A program made the position numbers and the translations under genes. The notes under the pieces are model-generated. The model saw nothing but the letters and a program-made list of their open reading frames with translations. It was not told where the DNA came from and made no database searches. Positions 1 through 7,342 of a DNA stretch of 20,581 bases are shown here, one piece after another; the stretch's first letter is position 1, and each line of letters opens with the position of its first letter. The stretch is from DATKEG01 sp035544515 (GTDB lineage Bacteria; Acidobacteriota; Vicinamibacteria; Fen-336). The stretch is taken from contig DATKEG010000202.1 in assembly GCA_035544515.1 (NCBI GenBank), positions 1 through 20,581 of the forward strand, given 5' to 3'.

Positions 1-161
1 TGGCGCGAGAACAGGGAGACGATGTCCGGGCAGCCGGGCGCGCCCGGCCGGGCCGGCCGGGGCACGCCGAGCACGGGCGCGAGGTGGCTGCGCAGGAGCG
101 CGCGCGCGCGGTGCAGCCGGCTCTTCACCGCGTCCACGCTCCTGGAGAGCGTGCTGCGGGC
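1..161 (-). pseudogene. Decapitated sigma-70 family (ECF-like) factor, region 4 fragment with start of a C-terminal extension
   Basis: Reading the minus strand directly after the deoC stop, in the same frame and with no stop, gives STLSRSVDAVKSRLHRAR, then ALLRSHLAPVLG, and further on CPDIVSLFSR up to the window edge. VDAVKSRLHRARALLR is the hallmark recognition-helix end of region 4.2 in ECF/sigma-70 family factors. The following CPDIVxLFSR resembles sigma factors that carry a short zinc-finger (anti-sigma-like) tail. Regions 2 and 3, and the first half of region 4, are absent, because deoC sits where they should be. A GTG at 137 or 128 with an upstream AGGAG could start a residual short protein, so a truncated but expressed product is possible. 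The fragment continues to the left of the window. The family call is strong; pseudogene status is inference. Confidence 0.72.
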
Positions 162-899
162 CTAGCGATGGGCGTCCGCTCTCTCGGCCGCCGCCCGCCG
201 CCGGTATTCGTCGAGCATCGCCGCGGTGGCGGTGGCGCCGCAGCGTGTCGTCCCCAGGTCGCGCACGTGCATGAGCGCGTCGAGATCGCGCACGCCGCCG
301 GCTGCTTTCACCTGGACCTTCTTCGAGGTGGCGGCGCGCATCAGCCTCAGGTCCGCCTCCGTCGCTCCCTGGTATCCGTATCGTCCGTCGGGCCCCTTCA
401 CGAAGCCGTAGCCGGTCGAGGTCTTGACGAAATCCACGCCCTCCCGCTCGCAGATGCGGCAGAGCTTCCGCTTGACCCTGTCGTTCGGGAGGAAGTCGTT
501 CTCGAGGATCGCCTTCACGATGGCCCGGTGGCGGTGGGCCTCGCGCACCACCGCCCGCAGGTCCCGCCCGACGTATTCCCAGTCGCCCGACAGCGCCTTG
601 CCGACGTTGATCACCATGTCGATCTCCGTGGCGCCGTCGCGGCAGGCCTGCCCGGCCTCGAATCGCTTCACCTCGGTGGCGCTGCTCCCGTGCGGGAAGC
701 CCACCACCGCCCCCACCGCCACGCCGCTGCCCCGGAGGAGACGGACGGCGAGCTTGACCGCGTAGGGCTTGATGCAGACCGCGGCCACCTTGTACTTCCT
801 GGCGACGCGGCAGCCGTCGCGCAGCTCCTTGTCGGTCATCGTGGGGTGGAGCAGGGAGTGGTCGATCATGCCCGCCAGCTCTTCGTAGGTATAGCGCAT
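162..899 (-). CDS. deoC: Deoxyribose-phosphate aldolase DeoC
   Basis: Cytoplasmic class I aldolase that splits 2-deoxyribose-5-phosphate into glyceraldehyde-3-phosphate and acetaldehyde in deoxynucleoside catabolism. The 245-residue protein shows the family landmarks: EIDMVINVG (Asp94), FVKTSTGYG with the Schiff-base lysine Lys159, and VKAAGG with the second active-site lysine Lys198. After TSTGYG there is an insertion of about ten residues (FVKGPDGRYGYQ) before GAT, a loop I recall from one DeoC subtype. I chose ATG 899 because GGAGAGG sits 6 nt upstream; an in-frame ATG at 905 is the alternative but lies directly on that ribosome binding site. It follows the CLC gene by about 30 nt and may be the last intact gene of that transcript, although no functional link to sulfur metabolism is obvious. 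The stop codon is followed in frame by a sigma-factor remnant. Confidence 0.93.
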   Translation of the reverse strand: MRYTYEELAGMIDHSLLHPTMTDKELRDGCRVARKYKVAAVCIKPYAVKLAVRLLRGSGVAVGAVVGFPHGSSATEVKRFEAGQACRDGATEIDMVINVGKALSGDWEYVGRDLRAVVREAHRHRAIVKAILENDFLPNDRVKRKLCRICEREGVDFVKTSTGYGFVKGPDGRYGYQGATEADLRLMRAATSKKVQVKAAGGVRDLDALMHVRDLGTTRCGATATAAMLDEYRRRAAAERADAHR

Positions 900-934
900 G
901 CCCATCCTCTCCGTGACCGTCGCCCTGATCGCGG

Positions 935-2683
935 CTAGTCTCCCGCCCCCGCCCCGCGGGCCCGCGGCGTCCGCAGCAGCTCCTGGGCGTAGACGGCCAG
1001 GATGTCGCGCTTGGACACCGTGCCGACCAGCTCGCGCGAGCCCGGCTGGGCGAGCACCGGCAGCCGTTCGCACTCCTGGCGCGCGAAGCGGTCGAGCACG
1101 CGGTCGAGGCGCTCGTCGGGCACCGTGGCCTCGAAGTCGGCGCGCGCGAGGTCGGCCGCCCGCAGCGCGTGTGGGCCCGCGCCGCGGCGCAGCTCGCGGT
1201 TGAGGTCGTGCAGGTTCACCGCGCCCAGGAAGCGAAAGGTCCCGTCCACGACGTACAGGTGGTTGCGGCGCGCGGTCAAGAAGCGGTCGAGCAGCTCCGC
1301 CAGGGGAAGGTCCGGGGACACGGTCACCTGGTCCTGGCGCATCACCTCCCGCACCCGCAGCGCGCCCGCCGCGGCCGCACCCTCCGGCTCCGCCGCCTCG
1401 GTCTGCCGGCGCAGGGCTTCCGTGTACACGGAGTCGGGGCTCAGGCGCCGGGCGAGCAGGCTCGAGGCCGCGCTGGCCACCAGCAGGGGCACGACCAGGT
1501 TGTAGTCCAGCGTCATCTCGAACACCATCAGCACCGACATCAGGGGCGCGTGGGTCGTCCCGGCCAGGAGCGCGCCCATCCCCACCAGCGCATAGGCGGC
1601 GGGCACGGCGCTGTGGCCCGGCGCCAGGCCATGCACCGCGTAGCCGAACGCGTATCCGAGCATGGCCCCGATGAACAGCGTGGGCGTGAACACGCCGCCC
1701 ACCGCGCCCGATCCGACCATGAGCGACGTGACCAGCAGCCGCAGCGCGAGCAAGGCCAGGACCCGCGGCCAGAGCCATTCCTGCGCGAAGAGGTCCGCGA
1801 TCGATTCGCGCCCGTTGCCCACCAGCTCGGGAAAACGCACGATGGCCAGGCCGAGCACGAGACCGGCCGCGGCCATGGCCACCGGCCGCGGCAGGTTCAG
1901 CCGCCGGAAGAGGCCGGCCGAGGAGCGCAGGGCCTGCAGGAACGCGGAGGCGACCAGCCCGCCGAGCAGCCCGAGCGCCGTGTAGGGCACGATCTCCCAC
2001 ACGTTGGCCATGGCCAGGGACGGCACGGCGAACACGGGCGCGTCGCCGAAGACGGTCCGCGTGAGCAGGGTGGCCACCGCGGAGGTGAAGACGAGCGGGG
2101 CGAACACGTCGATGGCGAACGTGCCGAAGATGATCTCCATGGTGAACAGCGCGGAGCCGACCGGCGTGTTGTAGGCGCAGGCCAGGCCCGCGGCCACGCC
2201 GCAGCCGGTGAGGATGCGCAGGCGGCGCGCCGAGACGCGCCGCGCCTGGCCGAGCTTGGAGGCGACCGTGGCCGAGAGCAGCACGATCGGCCCTTCCCGT
2301 CCCACCGCCCCGCCCGAGGCCACGGTGAGCAGGGACGAGAACGCGCGCACGAGGGTGGGCCGCAGGTGGAGGACGCCGTCGCGCAGGACCACGGCTTCGA
2401 GGATGTCCCAGCCCCGGGCCGCGCCCGACCAGCGCTCTCCCACCGCCAGCACCACGCCCGCGAGCACGGCGCCGGCCACGGGTATCGCGATGCGCCAGGA
2501 CCACGGCGCCTGCGAGACCGCGCGCACGAGGTTCTCGCCGTCCCCCCACACGAGCTGCGGCAGCCAGGTCGCGGCCGCGCGCAGCAGGAGGGCCGCGCCG
2601 CCCGACGCCACGCCGATCACGAGGGCCCAGCCGAGCAGCCGGACCTGTTCCGCCGGCTCCGTCGGCCATGCCCGCCCTCTCAT
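935..2683 (-). CDS. CLC-family chloride channel/transporter with C-terminal CBS pair
   Basis: Inner-membrane anion channel or antiporter of 582 residues. Residues 1-425 form the CLC fold: GREGP at 128-132 holds the gating glutamate Glu130, then YNTPVGSALFTME near 171-183, and GGVFTPTLFIGA near 329-340. Tyr420 may be the pore tyrosine. CBS domains occupy about 444-500 and 510-570. Two departures stand out. The canonical filter motif GSGIPE is replaced by an ARGWDILE-like segment (89-96) without the chloride-binding serine. The internal proton glutamate of antiporters (the second E of the EE pair in E. coli ClcA) is Ile184, a hydrophobic residue as in channels. The start ATG 2683 overlaps the stop of the molybdoenzyme gene as ATGA, so translation is probably coupled; longer in-frame extensions lie inside that gene and are rejected. 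The transported ion is unknown. Confidence 0.92.
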   Translation of the reverse strand: MRGRAWPTEPAEQVRLLGWALVIGVASGGAALLLRAAATWLPQLVWGDGENLVRAVSQAPWSWRIAIPVAGAVLAGVVLAVGERWSGAARGWDILEAVVLRDGVLHLRPTLVRAFSSLLTVASGGAVGREGPIVLLSATVASKLGQARRVSARRLRILTGCGVAAGLACAYNTPVGSALFTMEIIFGTFAIDVFAPLVFTSAVATLLTRTVFGDAPVFAVPSLAMANVWEIVPYTALGLLGGLVASAFLQALRSSAGLFRRLNLPRPVAMAAAGLVLGLAIVRFPELVGNGRESIADLFAQEWLWPRVLALLALRLLVTSLMVGSGAVGGVFTPTLFIGAMLGYAFGYAVHGLAPGHSAVPAAYALVGMGALLAGTTHAPLMSVLMVFEMTLDYNLVVPLLVASAASSLLARRLSPDSVYTEALRRQTEAAEPEGAAAAGALRVREVMRQDQVTVSPDLPLAELLDRFLTARRNHLYVVDGTFRFLGAVNLHDLNRELRRGAGPHALRAADLARADFEATVPDERLDRVLDRFARQECERLPVLAQPGSRELVGTVSKRDILAVYAQELLRTPRARGAGAGD

Positions 2684-5538
2684 GGCGCCCCGGGCGCGCG
2701 CTCCGGTGGCGTCGGGAGGCGGTAGGCCTCTCGCGAGGGCTTGAGCGGGCGCAGCAGCCAGTAGGGCCGGCGCGTCCCGTCCGGCGAGACGCGCGCGGCC
2801 GGCCGGGCCAGGGTGAGCCATTCGCGGTAGGCCTCCGCGGACTTCGCCGTGTCCACGGACACGTCGCCATAGCGGTCCCCGGCCTCCGCCTTGCGCACGC
2901 GCACGGCCTGGTGCCAGCAGTGCATGCCGGAGACGGGGTCGGGTTGCACGGCGAAGGCCAGGTTCTGGTGCACGCCGGCGTCGCTCCACCAGATCCGCGA
3001 CGTGTCGGGGTCGGCCGAGGCCGTGGGAAGGACGCCGCGCTTACGGCGCAGGCCCCAACGCGTGCCGTCCTTCTCCAGCGCGACGGTGGCCATGAGTTGC
3101 TTCTGGCCGTCCTCGCCGGTCTTCCATCGGCCCATGTGGTGGCTGCAGGCGACGACGCCGGGCCGGATGCCCTCGGTGACCCAGGCCTTGACCACGAAAT
3201 GCCCGATCCGCGTCTCCACGCGGACGAGGTCCCCGGTGCGCAACTGCAGCCGCTCGGCGTCCGTGGCGTGGATCCAGAGCGGGTTCGTGTGCGCGATCTC
3301 GTCGAGCCATTTCGCGTTGGCGCTGCGGGTGTGGATCTGGACGGGCAGGCGGAAGGTGGGGATGAGCGGCATCTCGCCCGGGGAGAGCCGGTCGGGGTGC
3401 ACGTGGCTCTTGATATAGGTCGGGAGCGCGTACTCCGGCCAGCCCCACTCGGCCAGCGTCCGCGAGTAGAACTCGAGCTTTCCGCTCGGCGTCGGGAAGC
3501 CACGCAGCGCCTGGCCGTCCACCTCGACGCCGACCGGCCGGCGGCCGGCGGCGTCGGGCTCGGGCGTGGGCACGGGCACGACGTTGGGCGTCTCCGGACG
3601 CGGCGCCCGCGTGTACACCCGGCCGGACGGCGCCCAGGCGGCGTCCTGCATCTCGCCCGCGGGCACCTCCTGCTCGAAGAGCGCGCCCGCCTTGCGCGCG
3701 ACCTCGAAGGCCCCGAAGCGGCGCATGTATTCGAGGGGCGTCGTGCCCTCCGCGGCCGCGCGCGCGGGCAGGCCGGGCACGGAGTGCTCGAAGATCCAGC
3801 GGTAGTACTCGTCCACCGTGAGCTTGCGCCCCGGGTGCTCTTTCGACTCGAAGTACCGCCGGATGCCCAGCGCGCCGTCGGGGTCGATCCGCCAGCTCAG
3901 CTCGATCCAGAACTCGTTCTCCTCCCACACCTCGCCCGGGTTGACCCCGCGCGTGTCCGCCACCGTGTGGCCGAGGCGCTCGCGGGCGGCCTTGAGCACC
4001 GGCTGCCGGAAGCCGAGCCACTGCGCGTCGTGCGTCTCGTAGGAGTGCAGGTCGTGGCGCTCGCTGCCCAGGCCCATGGGCAGGACGTAGTCCGCGAAGT
4101 ACGCCGTCTCGTTCCAGGTGGGCGTGAGCGCCACGTGCAGCGAGACCTTCGCCTCGTCGGAGAGCGCCTCGATCCAGGAGAAGCCGTCGGGGTTGGTCCA
4201 GACCGGGTTGTAGACGCGGCTGAAGTAGACGGCGAGGCGCCCACGGCCCTCGTTCAGCATGTGCGGCAGCAGGAACGACATCTCGTTCATGGAGAGCGGG
4301 AACTCCGCGGGCCAGCTCAGGTCGTTCCAGGTCCCGGGGTGCGGCGGCACGTACATGGGCCGGGGTACGAACTTGTTCCAGGCGTTCGGGAAGGTGCCGC
4401 CCTCGGTGGCCACCGCGCCCAGGAGCGCGCTGAGCAGGAACAGGGTGCGCGAGACCTGCCAGCCGCCGAGGTTGCCCGCGGCCGCGCTGCGCCAGTTGTG
4501 GGTGGCCAGGCGCGTCCCCGCGCCGGCGACCACCCGCGCGACCTCGCGGATGACGGAGGCCTCGACCCCCGACTCGGCCGCCGCGAACTCGAACGTGTAG
4601 CCGGCGTAGATCTCGCGGAGCGCCGCCTCGAAGTTCTCGAAGACGGGCTCCACACCCGGCCGCTCGGCTTGCATGTACTCCTGCCAGTTCCACCAGCGCC
4701 GCACGAACGCACGGTCGTAGAGCCCTTCCTGGATCAGGTGGTTGGCGACGGCGAGCAGGATCGCGGCCTCGCTGCCCGGGTAGGGCGCCAGCCAGTGGTC
4801 GGCGTGCGTGGCCGTGTTGGAGAGCCGCACGTCGAACACGATCAGCTTCGCGCCCGCCTTCTTGCCGTCCATCACCCGCTGCGCGTGCGGGTTGAAGTAG
4901 TGGCCCGACTCCAGGTGCGCGCTGATGAGCAGGATGACCTTGGCGTTCTCGTGGTCGGGGCTCGGCCGGTCGAAGCCCATCCAGTAGTGATAGCCGGCTC
5001 GCCCGCCGGACGAGCAGATGTTGGTGTGGGAGTTGTGGCCGTCGACGCCCCAGGCGGCCAGCACGCGCTCGGTGTAGCCGTCCTCGCCCGGCCGCCCCAC
5101 GTGGTACATCACCTCGTTCGAGTGGCCGTCCACGATGGCCCGCCGGATGCGCGAGGCGATGTCGTCGAGCGCTTCGTCCCAGCTCACCCGTTCCCAGGCG
5201 TTCTCGCCGCGCTTGCCCGCGCGCCGGAGCGGATGGAGGATGCGGAAGGGATCCGTGACCTGGTTCAGCGTGGCCGGACCCTTCGCGCAGTTGCGTCCGC
5301 GCGAGCCCGGGTGCTCGGGGTTGCCCTCGAACTTTCGCACCTCGAGCGTCTCCCGGTCCACGTAGGCGAGCAGACCGCAGGCCGACTCGCAGTTGAAGCA
5401 CGTGGTCGGCACGAGCAGGTAGCGGCGCGGCACGCGCCGCGGCCAGGCCCGCGAGTCCCATTCCATCCAGTCGTCCCAGCGCCCCTTCGGCGGGAACGCG
5501 GCCAGATGGGTGCGGCTCGGTCCCGGGTAGTCGGTCAA
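2680..5538 (-). CDS. Cytoplasmic molybdopterin oxidoreductase, catalytic subunit (SoeA/PsrA-like)
   Basis: Catalytic subunit of a membrane-associated complex iron-sulfur molybdoenzyme (DMSO reductase superfamily), 952 residues. An N-terminal [4Fe-4S] site is formed by Cys47, Cys50, Cys54 and Cys84 (CFNCESAC ... NCAKG). Bis-MGD domains follow, with a probable Mo-ligand cysteine Cys175 in HTNICSSGG and a C-terminal dinucleotide-binding domain from about 740. The N-terminus lacks a twin-arginine signal: there are arginines (PRRVPRRY) but no hydrophobic stretch, so the enzyme should stay in the cytoplasm. Cytoplasmic location, length, and neighbours that handle sulfane sulfur and sulfite fit sulfite dehydrogenase SoeA best; polysulfide or thiosulfate reductase is the main alternative. 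The start is TTG 5538, with GAGGAGG just upstream and a 12-nt gap from the fused FeS/membrane subunit gene. The family is certain; the substrate is inferred. Confidence 0.88.
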   Translation of the reverse strand: MTDYPGPSRTHLAAFPPKGRWDDWMEWDSRAWPRRVPRRYLLVPTTCFNCESACGLLAYVDRETLEVRKFEGNPEHPGSRGRNCAKGPATLNQVTDPFRILHPLRRAGKRGENAWERVSWDEALDDIASRIRRAIVDGHSNEVMYHVGRPGEDGYTERVLAAWGVDGHNSHTNICSSGGRAGYHYWMGFDRPSPDHENAKVILLISAHLESGHYFNPHAQRVMDGKKAGAKLIVFDVRLSNTATHADHWLAPYPGSEAAILLAVANHLIQEGLYDRAFVRRWWNWQEYMQAERPGVEPVFENFEAALREIYAGYTFEFAAAESGVEASVIREVARVVAGAGTRLATHNWRSAAAGNLGGWQVSRTLFLLSALLGAVATEGGTFPNAWNKFVPRPMYVPPHPGTWNDLSWPAEFPLSMNEMSFLLPHMLNEGRGRLAVYFSRVYNPVWTNPDGFSWIEALSDEAKVSLHVALTPTWNETAYFADYVLPMGLGSERHDLHSYETHDAQWLGFRQPVLKAARERLGHTVADTRGVNPGEVWEENEFWIELSWRIDPDGALGIRRYFESKEHPGRKLTVDEYYRWIFEHSVPGLPARAAAEGTTPLEYMRRFGAFEVARKAGALFEQEVPAGEMQDAAWAPSGRVYTRAPRPETPNVVPVPTPEPDAAGRRPVGVEVDGQALRGFPTPSGKLEFYSRTLAEWGWPEYALPTYIKSHVHPDRLSPGEMPLIPTFRLPVQIHTRSANAKWLDEIAHTNPLWIHATDAERLQLRTGDLVRVETRIGHFVVKAWVTEGIRPGVVACSHHMGRWKTGEDGQKQLMATVALEKDGTRWGLRRKRGVLPTASADPDTSRIWWSDAGVHQNLAFAVQPDPVSGMHCWHQAVRVRKAEAGDRYGDVSVDTAKSAEAYREWLTLARPAARVSPDGTRRPYWLLRPLKPSREAYRLPTPPERAPGAP

Positions 5539-5550
5539 AGGCCCTCCTCG

Positions 5551-7083
5551 CTAGGCGAGTGGTACGGCCTGCGCGGCCTGCACGTGCGCGTGCTCGTAGG
5601 CGAGCAGGCCGGCGAGCGCCAGCGCGCCGGCCACCGGGCCCGCCCACGGAGCGAGCACGCCCGCCGCCACCAGCAGCGCGCCCGTGCGGAAGTAGTGGCG
5701 ATAGGCGCCGCGCGTCATTTCCCAGGCCGCGAGCCGCGCGTGGGCCGTGGCGTGCGGGAACGTGGCCTCGCCGGCCACGAGCAGGAGGTGCGCCAGGCTG
5801 CCCCCCGCGGTGATCCACGGGAGCACGCCCGCGTCGCCTTTCTCCAGCGCCGACGCCGCCAGGGACAGCGCCGCCGCGCCCGCGAGCAGCGCCTGGGCCA
5901 GGAAGTGCGGGGGCAAGAGCGGGCTCTGCCACAGATCGCGGCCGCGCGCCTGCGCGAACAGGTAGGCGGTGTAGACGGCCGTCATCGCCGCCAGCGGCAC
6001 GCCCGCCACGGTCAGGGCCATCCGCGCGCCGCTCCCGCCGAGCACGCCGGCCAGCAGGTGCAGGAAGAGCACGGCGCCGTACCCGGTGATGAAGACGGCT
6101 CCGCGTACCAGCCAGCTTCGCCATTGCGGGCGCGCGAAGATCAGGTAGAAGCGCGCCGGGTGCTCGAGGTCGGCGAGCAGCAGGACGCCCGTGGCCGCCA
6201 GGAACGATCCGGCCACGATCGGCGCGGCCCAGACCCACAGGGCGCTGTCCGCGTCGAGAAGGCCGAGCAGCACCAGCAGCGCCGGCACCAGGTAGGCGCC
6301 CGCGGCCACGCCCTTGGTCCAGGTGTAGAGGCTCACCCGCCAGTCCCAGGGCGCGCGGTGGGGGACGTCGTAGGCCAGAAGGGCGGCGGCGGAGCTGTTG
6401 TGCCGTCCGGGATGCCCGGAGGTGACCTGGTGCGGCAGCGCGCCCTGCTCGCTCCACATGAAGAGGCCGCCGTCGGGCCGCCGGGCCGCGAGCGGATCGA
6501 GCGTGGCCTGGTGCGCGCCCTGGTAGAAGAGCTTGGGGCGCGTGCCCTTCTCCGGCCGCCGTACGGTCACTGCCTCGCGGCCGACGATCGACGCCACGCG
6601 CGACGACGGGTCGGCGAGGTCGCCGACCAGGATCGCCTCGGTCGGGCACACGACGACGCACGCGGGCTCCAGGCCCACGTCGAGGCGGTGCGCGCAGAGG
6701 TTGCACTTCTCCGCCGAGCCGTCCTCGGGGTTGATGAAGATGGCGTCGTAGGGGCAGGCCGCCATGCAGGCCTTGCAGCCGATGCAGATGGACTTGTCGA
6801 AGTCCACGATCCCGTCCGCGCGGGCGTGCATGGCCGCGGTGGGACAGGCCTCGACGCAGGGCGGCTCGGCGCACTGGTTGCAGCGCGTCACCTGGAAGGC
6901 GCGGCGGACCTGCGGGAACACTCCGGTCTCCGCGTACTTGACATAGGTGCGGTGGACGGAGAGGGGGACCTCGTTCTCGGACTTGCACGCGGTGCTGCAG
7001 GCGTGGCACCCGATGCAGCGCGTGTGATCGACGACCTTGGCCCACTGCACCGGCCGGGGAGGCCCGGGGAGGGGCGCGGTCAC
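5551..7083 (-). CDS. Fused four-cluster ferredoxin / NrfD-type membrane subunit (SoeB-SoeC or PsrB-PsrC fusion)
   Basis: Electron-transfer and membrane-anchor subunit joined in one 510-residue chain. The N-terminal half (about 15-155) is a DmsB/PsrB-type ferredoxin with sixteen cysteines for four [4Fe-4S] clusters: C23/26/29/33, C68/71/76/80, C100/103/106/110 and C127/130/142/146. A linker of about 80 residues leads to an NrfD-like hydrophobic domain (about 252-505, roughly eight membrane segments) with the family-typical LLLADLEHPARFYLIF near 313-328. It should pass electrons between the molybdoenzyme and the quinone pool. The start is GTG 7083, four nucleotides after the tusA stop, and the molybdoenzyme gene follows after 12 nt. 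In the best-known complexes of this type the two modules are separate proteins. With no signal peptide, the ferredoxin half should face the cytoplasm, matching the catalytic subunit. Confidence 0.9.
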   Translation of the reverse strand: MTAPLPGPPRPVQWAKVVDHTRCIGCHACSTACKSENEVPLSVHRTYVKYAETGVFPQVRRAFQVTRCNQCAEPPCVEACPTAAMHARADGIVDFDKSICIGCKACMAACPYDAIFINPEDGSAEKCNLCAHRLDVGLEPACVVVCPTEAILVGDLADPSSRVASIVGREAVTVRRPEKGTRPKLFYQGAHQATLDPLAARRPDGGLFMWSEQGALPHQVTSGHPGRHNSSAAALLAYDVPHRAPWDWRVSLYTWTKGVAAGAYLVPALLVLLGLLDADSALWVWAAPIVAGSFLAATGVLLLADLEHPARFYLIFARPQWRSWLVRGAVFITGYGAVLFLHLLAGVLGGSGARMALTVAGVPLAAMTAVYTAYLFAQARGRDLWQSPLLPPHFLAQALLAGAAALSLAASALEKGDAGVLPWITAGGSLAHLLLVAGEATFPHATAHARLAAWEMTRGAYRHYFRTGALLVAAGVLAPWAGPVAGALALAGLLAYEHAHVQAAQAVPLA

Positions 7084-7087
7084 GCGG

Positions 7088-7333
7088 TCAGGCCTTCCGC
7101 TCGATCACGTGGATGAACACCTCGCGACCGGTCTCGTCGGTGTCCCTCCGCTGCTCCTTCAGCACCGCCAGCTTGCTCGTCTTCGCCCAGCCCACGAAGT
7201 CCGGCATCGATCCCGGGTCGGTGGCGGTCACCTCCAGCACGTCGCCGGGCGCCATGGTGTCGATCGCCTTCTTGGCCTTGACCACCGGTATCGGACACTT
7301 GGCCCCCCGTACGTCCAGCTTCCTCGTTTCCAT
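7088..7333 (-). CDS. tusA: TusA-family sulfur carrier
   Basis: Small cytoplasmic persulfide carrier of 81 residues, the normal length for the family. KCPIPVVKAKKAI near the N-terminus contains the CPxP signature, and Cys13 is the residue that would carry the sulfane sulfur. The start ATG 7333 is supported by TAGGAG six nucleotides upstream; that ribosome binding site includes the TAG stop of the preceding rhodanese/dioxygenase gene, so translation is closely linked. TusA homologues either feed tRNA thiolation or, in sulfur oxidisers, hand sulfur between Rhd, DsrE-type proteins and dissimilatory enzymes. Position between the rhodanese/dioxygenase fusion and the molybdoenzyme genes favours the dissimilatory role. 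The family assignment is firm; the donor and acceptor are inferred. Confidence 0.92.
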   Translation of the reverse strand: METRKLDVRGAKCPIPVVKAKKAIDTMAPGDVLEVTATDPGSMPDFVGWAKTSKLAVLKEQRRDTDETGREVFIHVIERKA

Positions 7334-7342
7334 CGAAATCTC

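Noticed and set aside
95..112. Alternating GC run near the sigma remnant as a structural (Z-DNA) element
   Set aside because: It encodes the conserved HRARALLR codons and is explained by codon bias.
906..3503. Large in-frame upstream extension of deoC
   Set aside because: The extension is low-complexity and antisense or out of frame to real genes; DeoC homology begins at the ATG near 899 with its own ribosome binding site.
5430..5538. Possible twin-arginine signal at the N-terminus of the molybdoenzyme
   Set aside because: PRRVPRRY has arginines but no following hydrophobic stretch; the cysteine cluster begins at residue 47.
2668..7116. Very long plus-strand open frame (about 1,480 codons) opposite the molybdoenzyme genes
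   Set aside because: Shadow of GC-rich minus-strand genes: Arg/His/Val/Gly-rich with no recognisable domain, while the opposite strand has clear cysteine motifs and ribosome binding sites.
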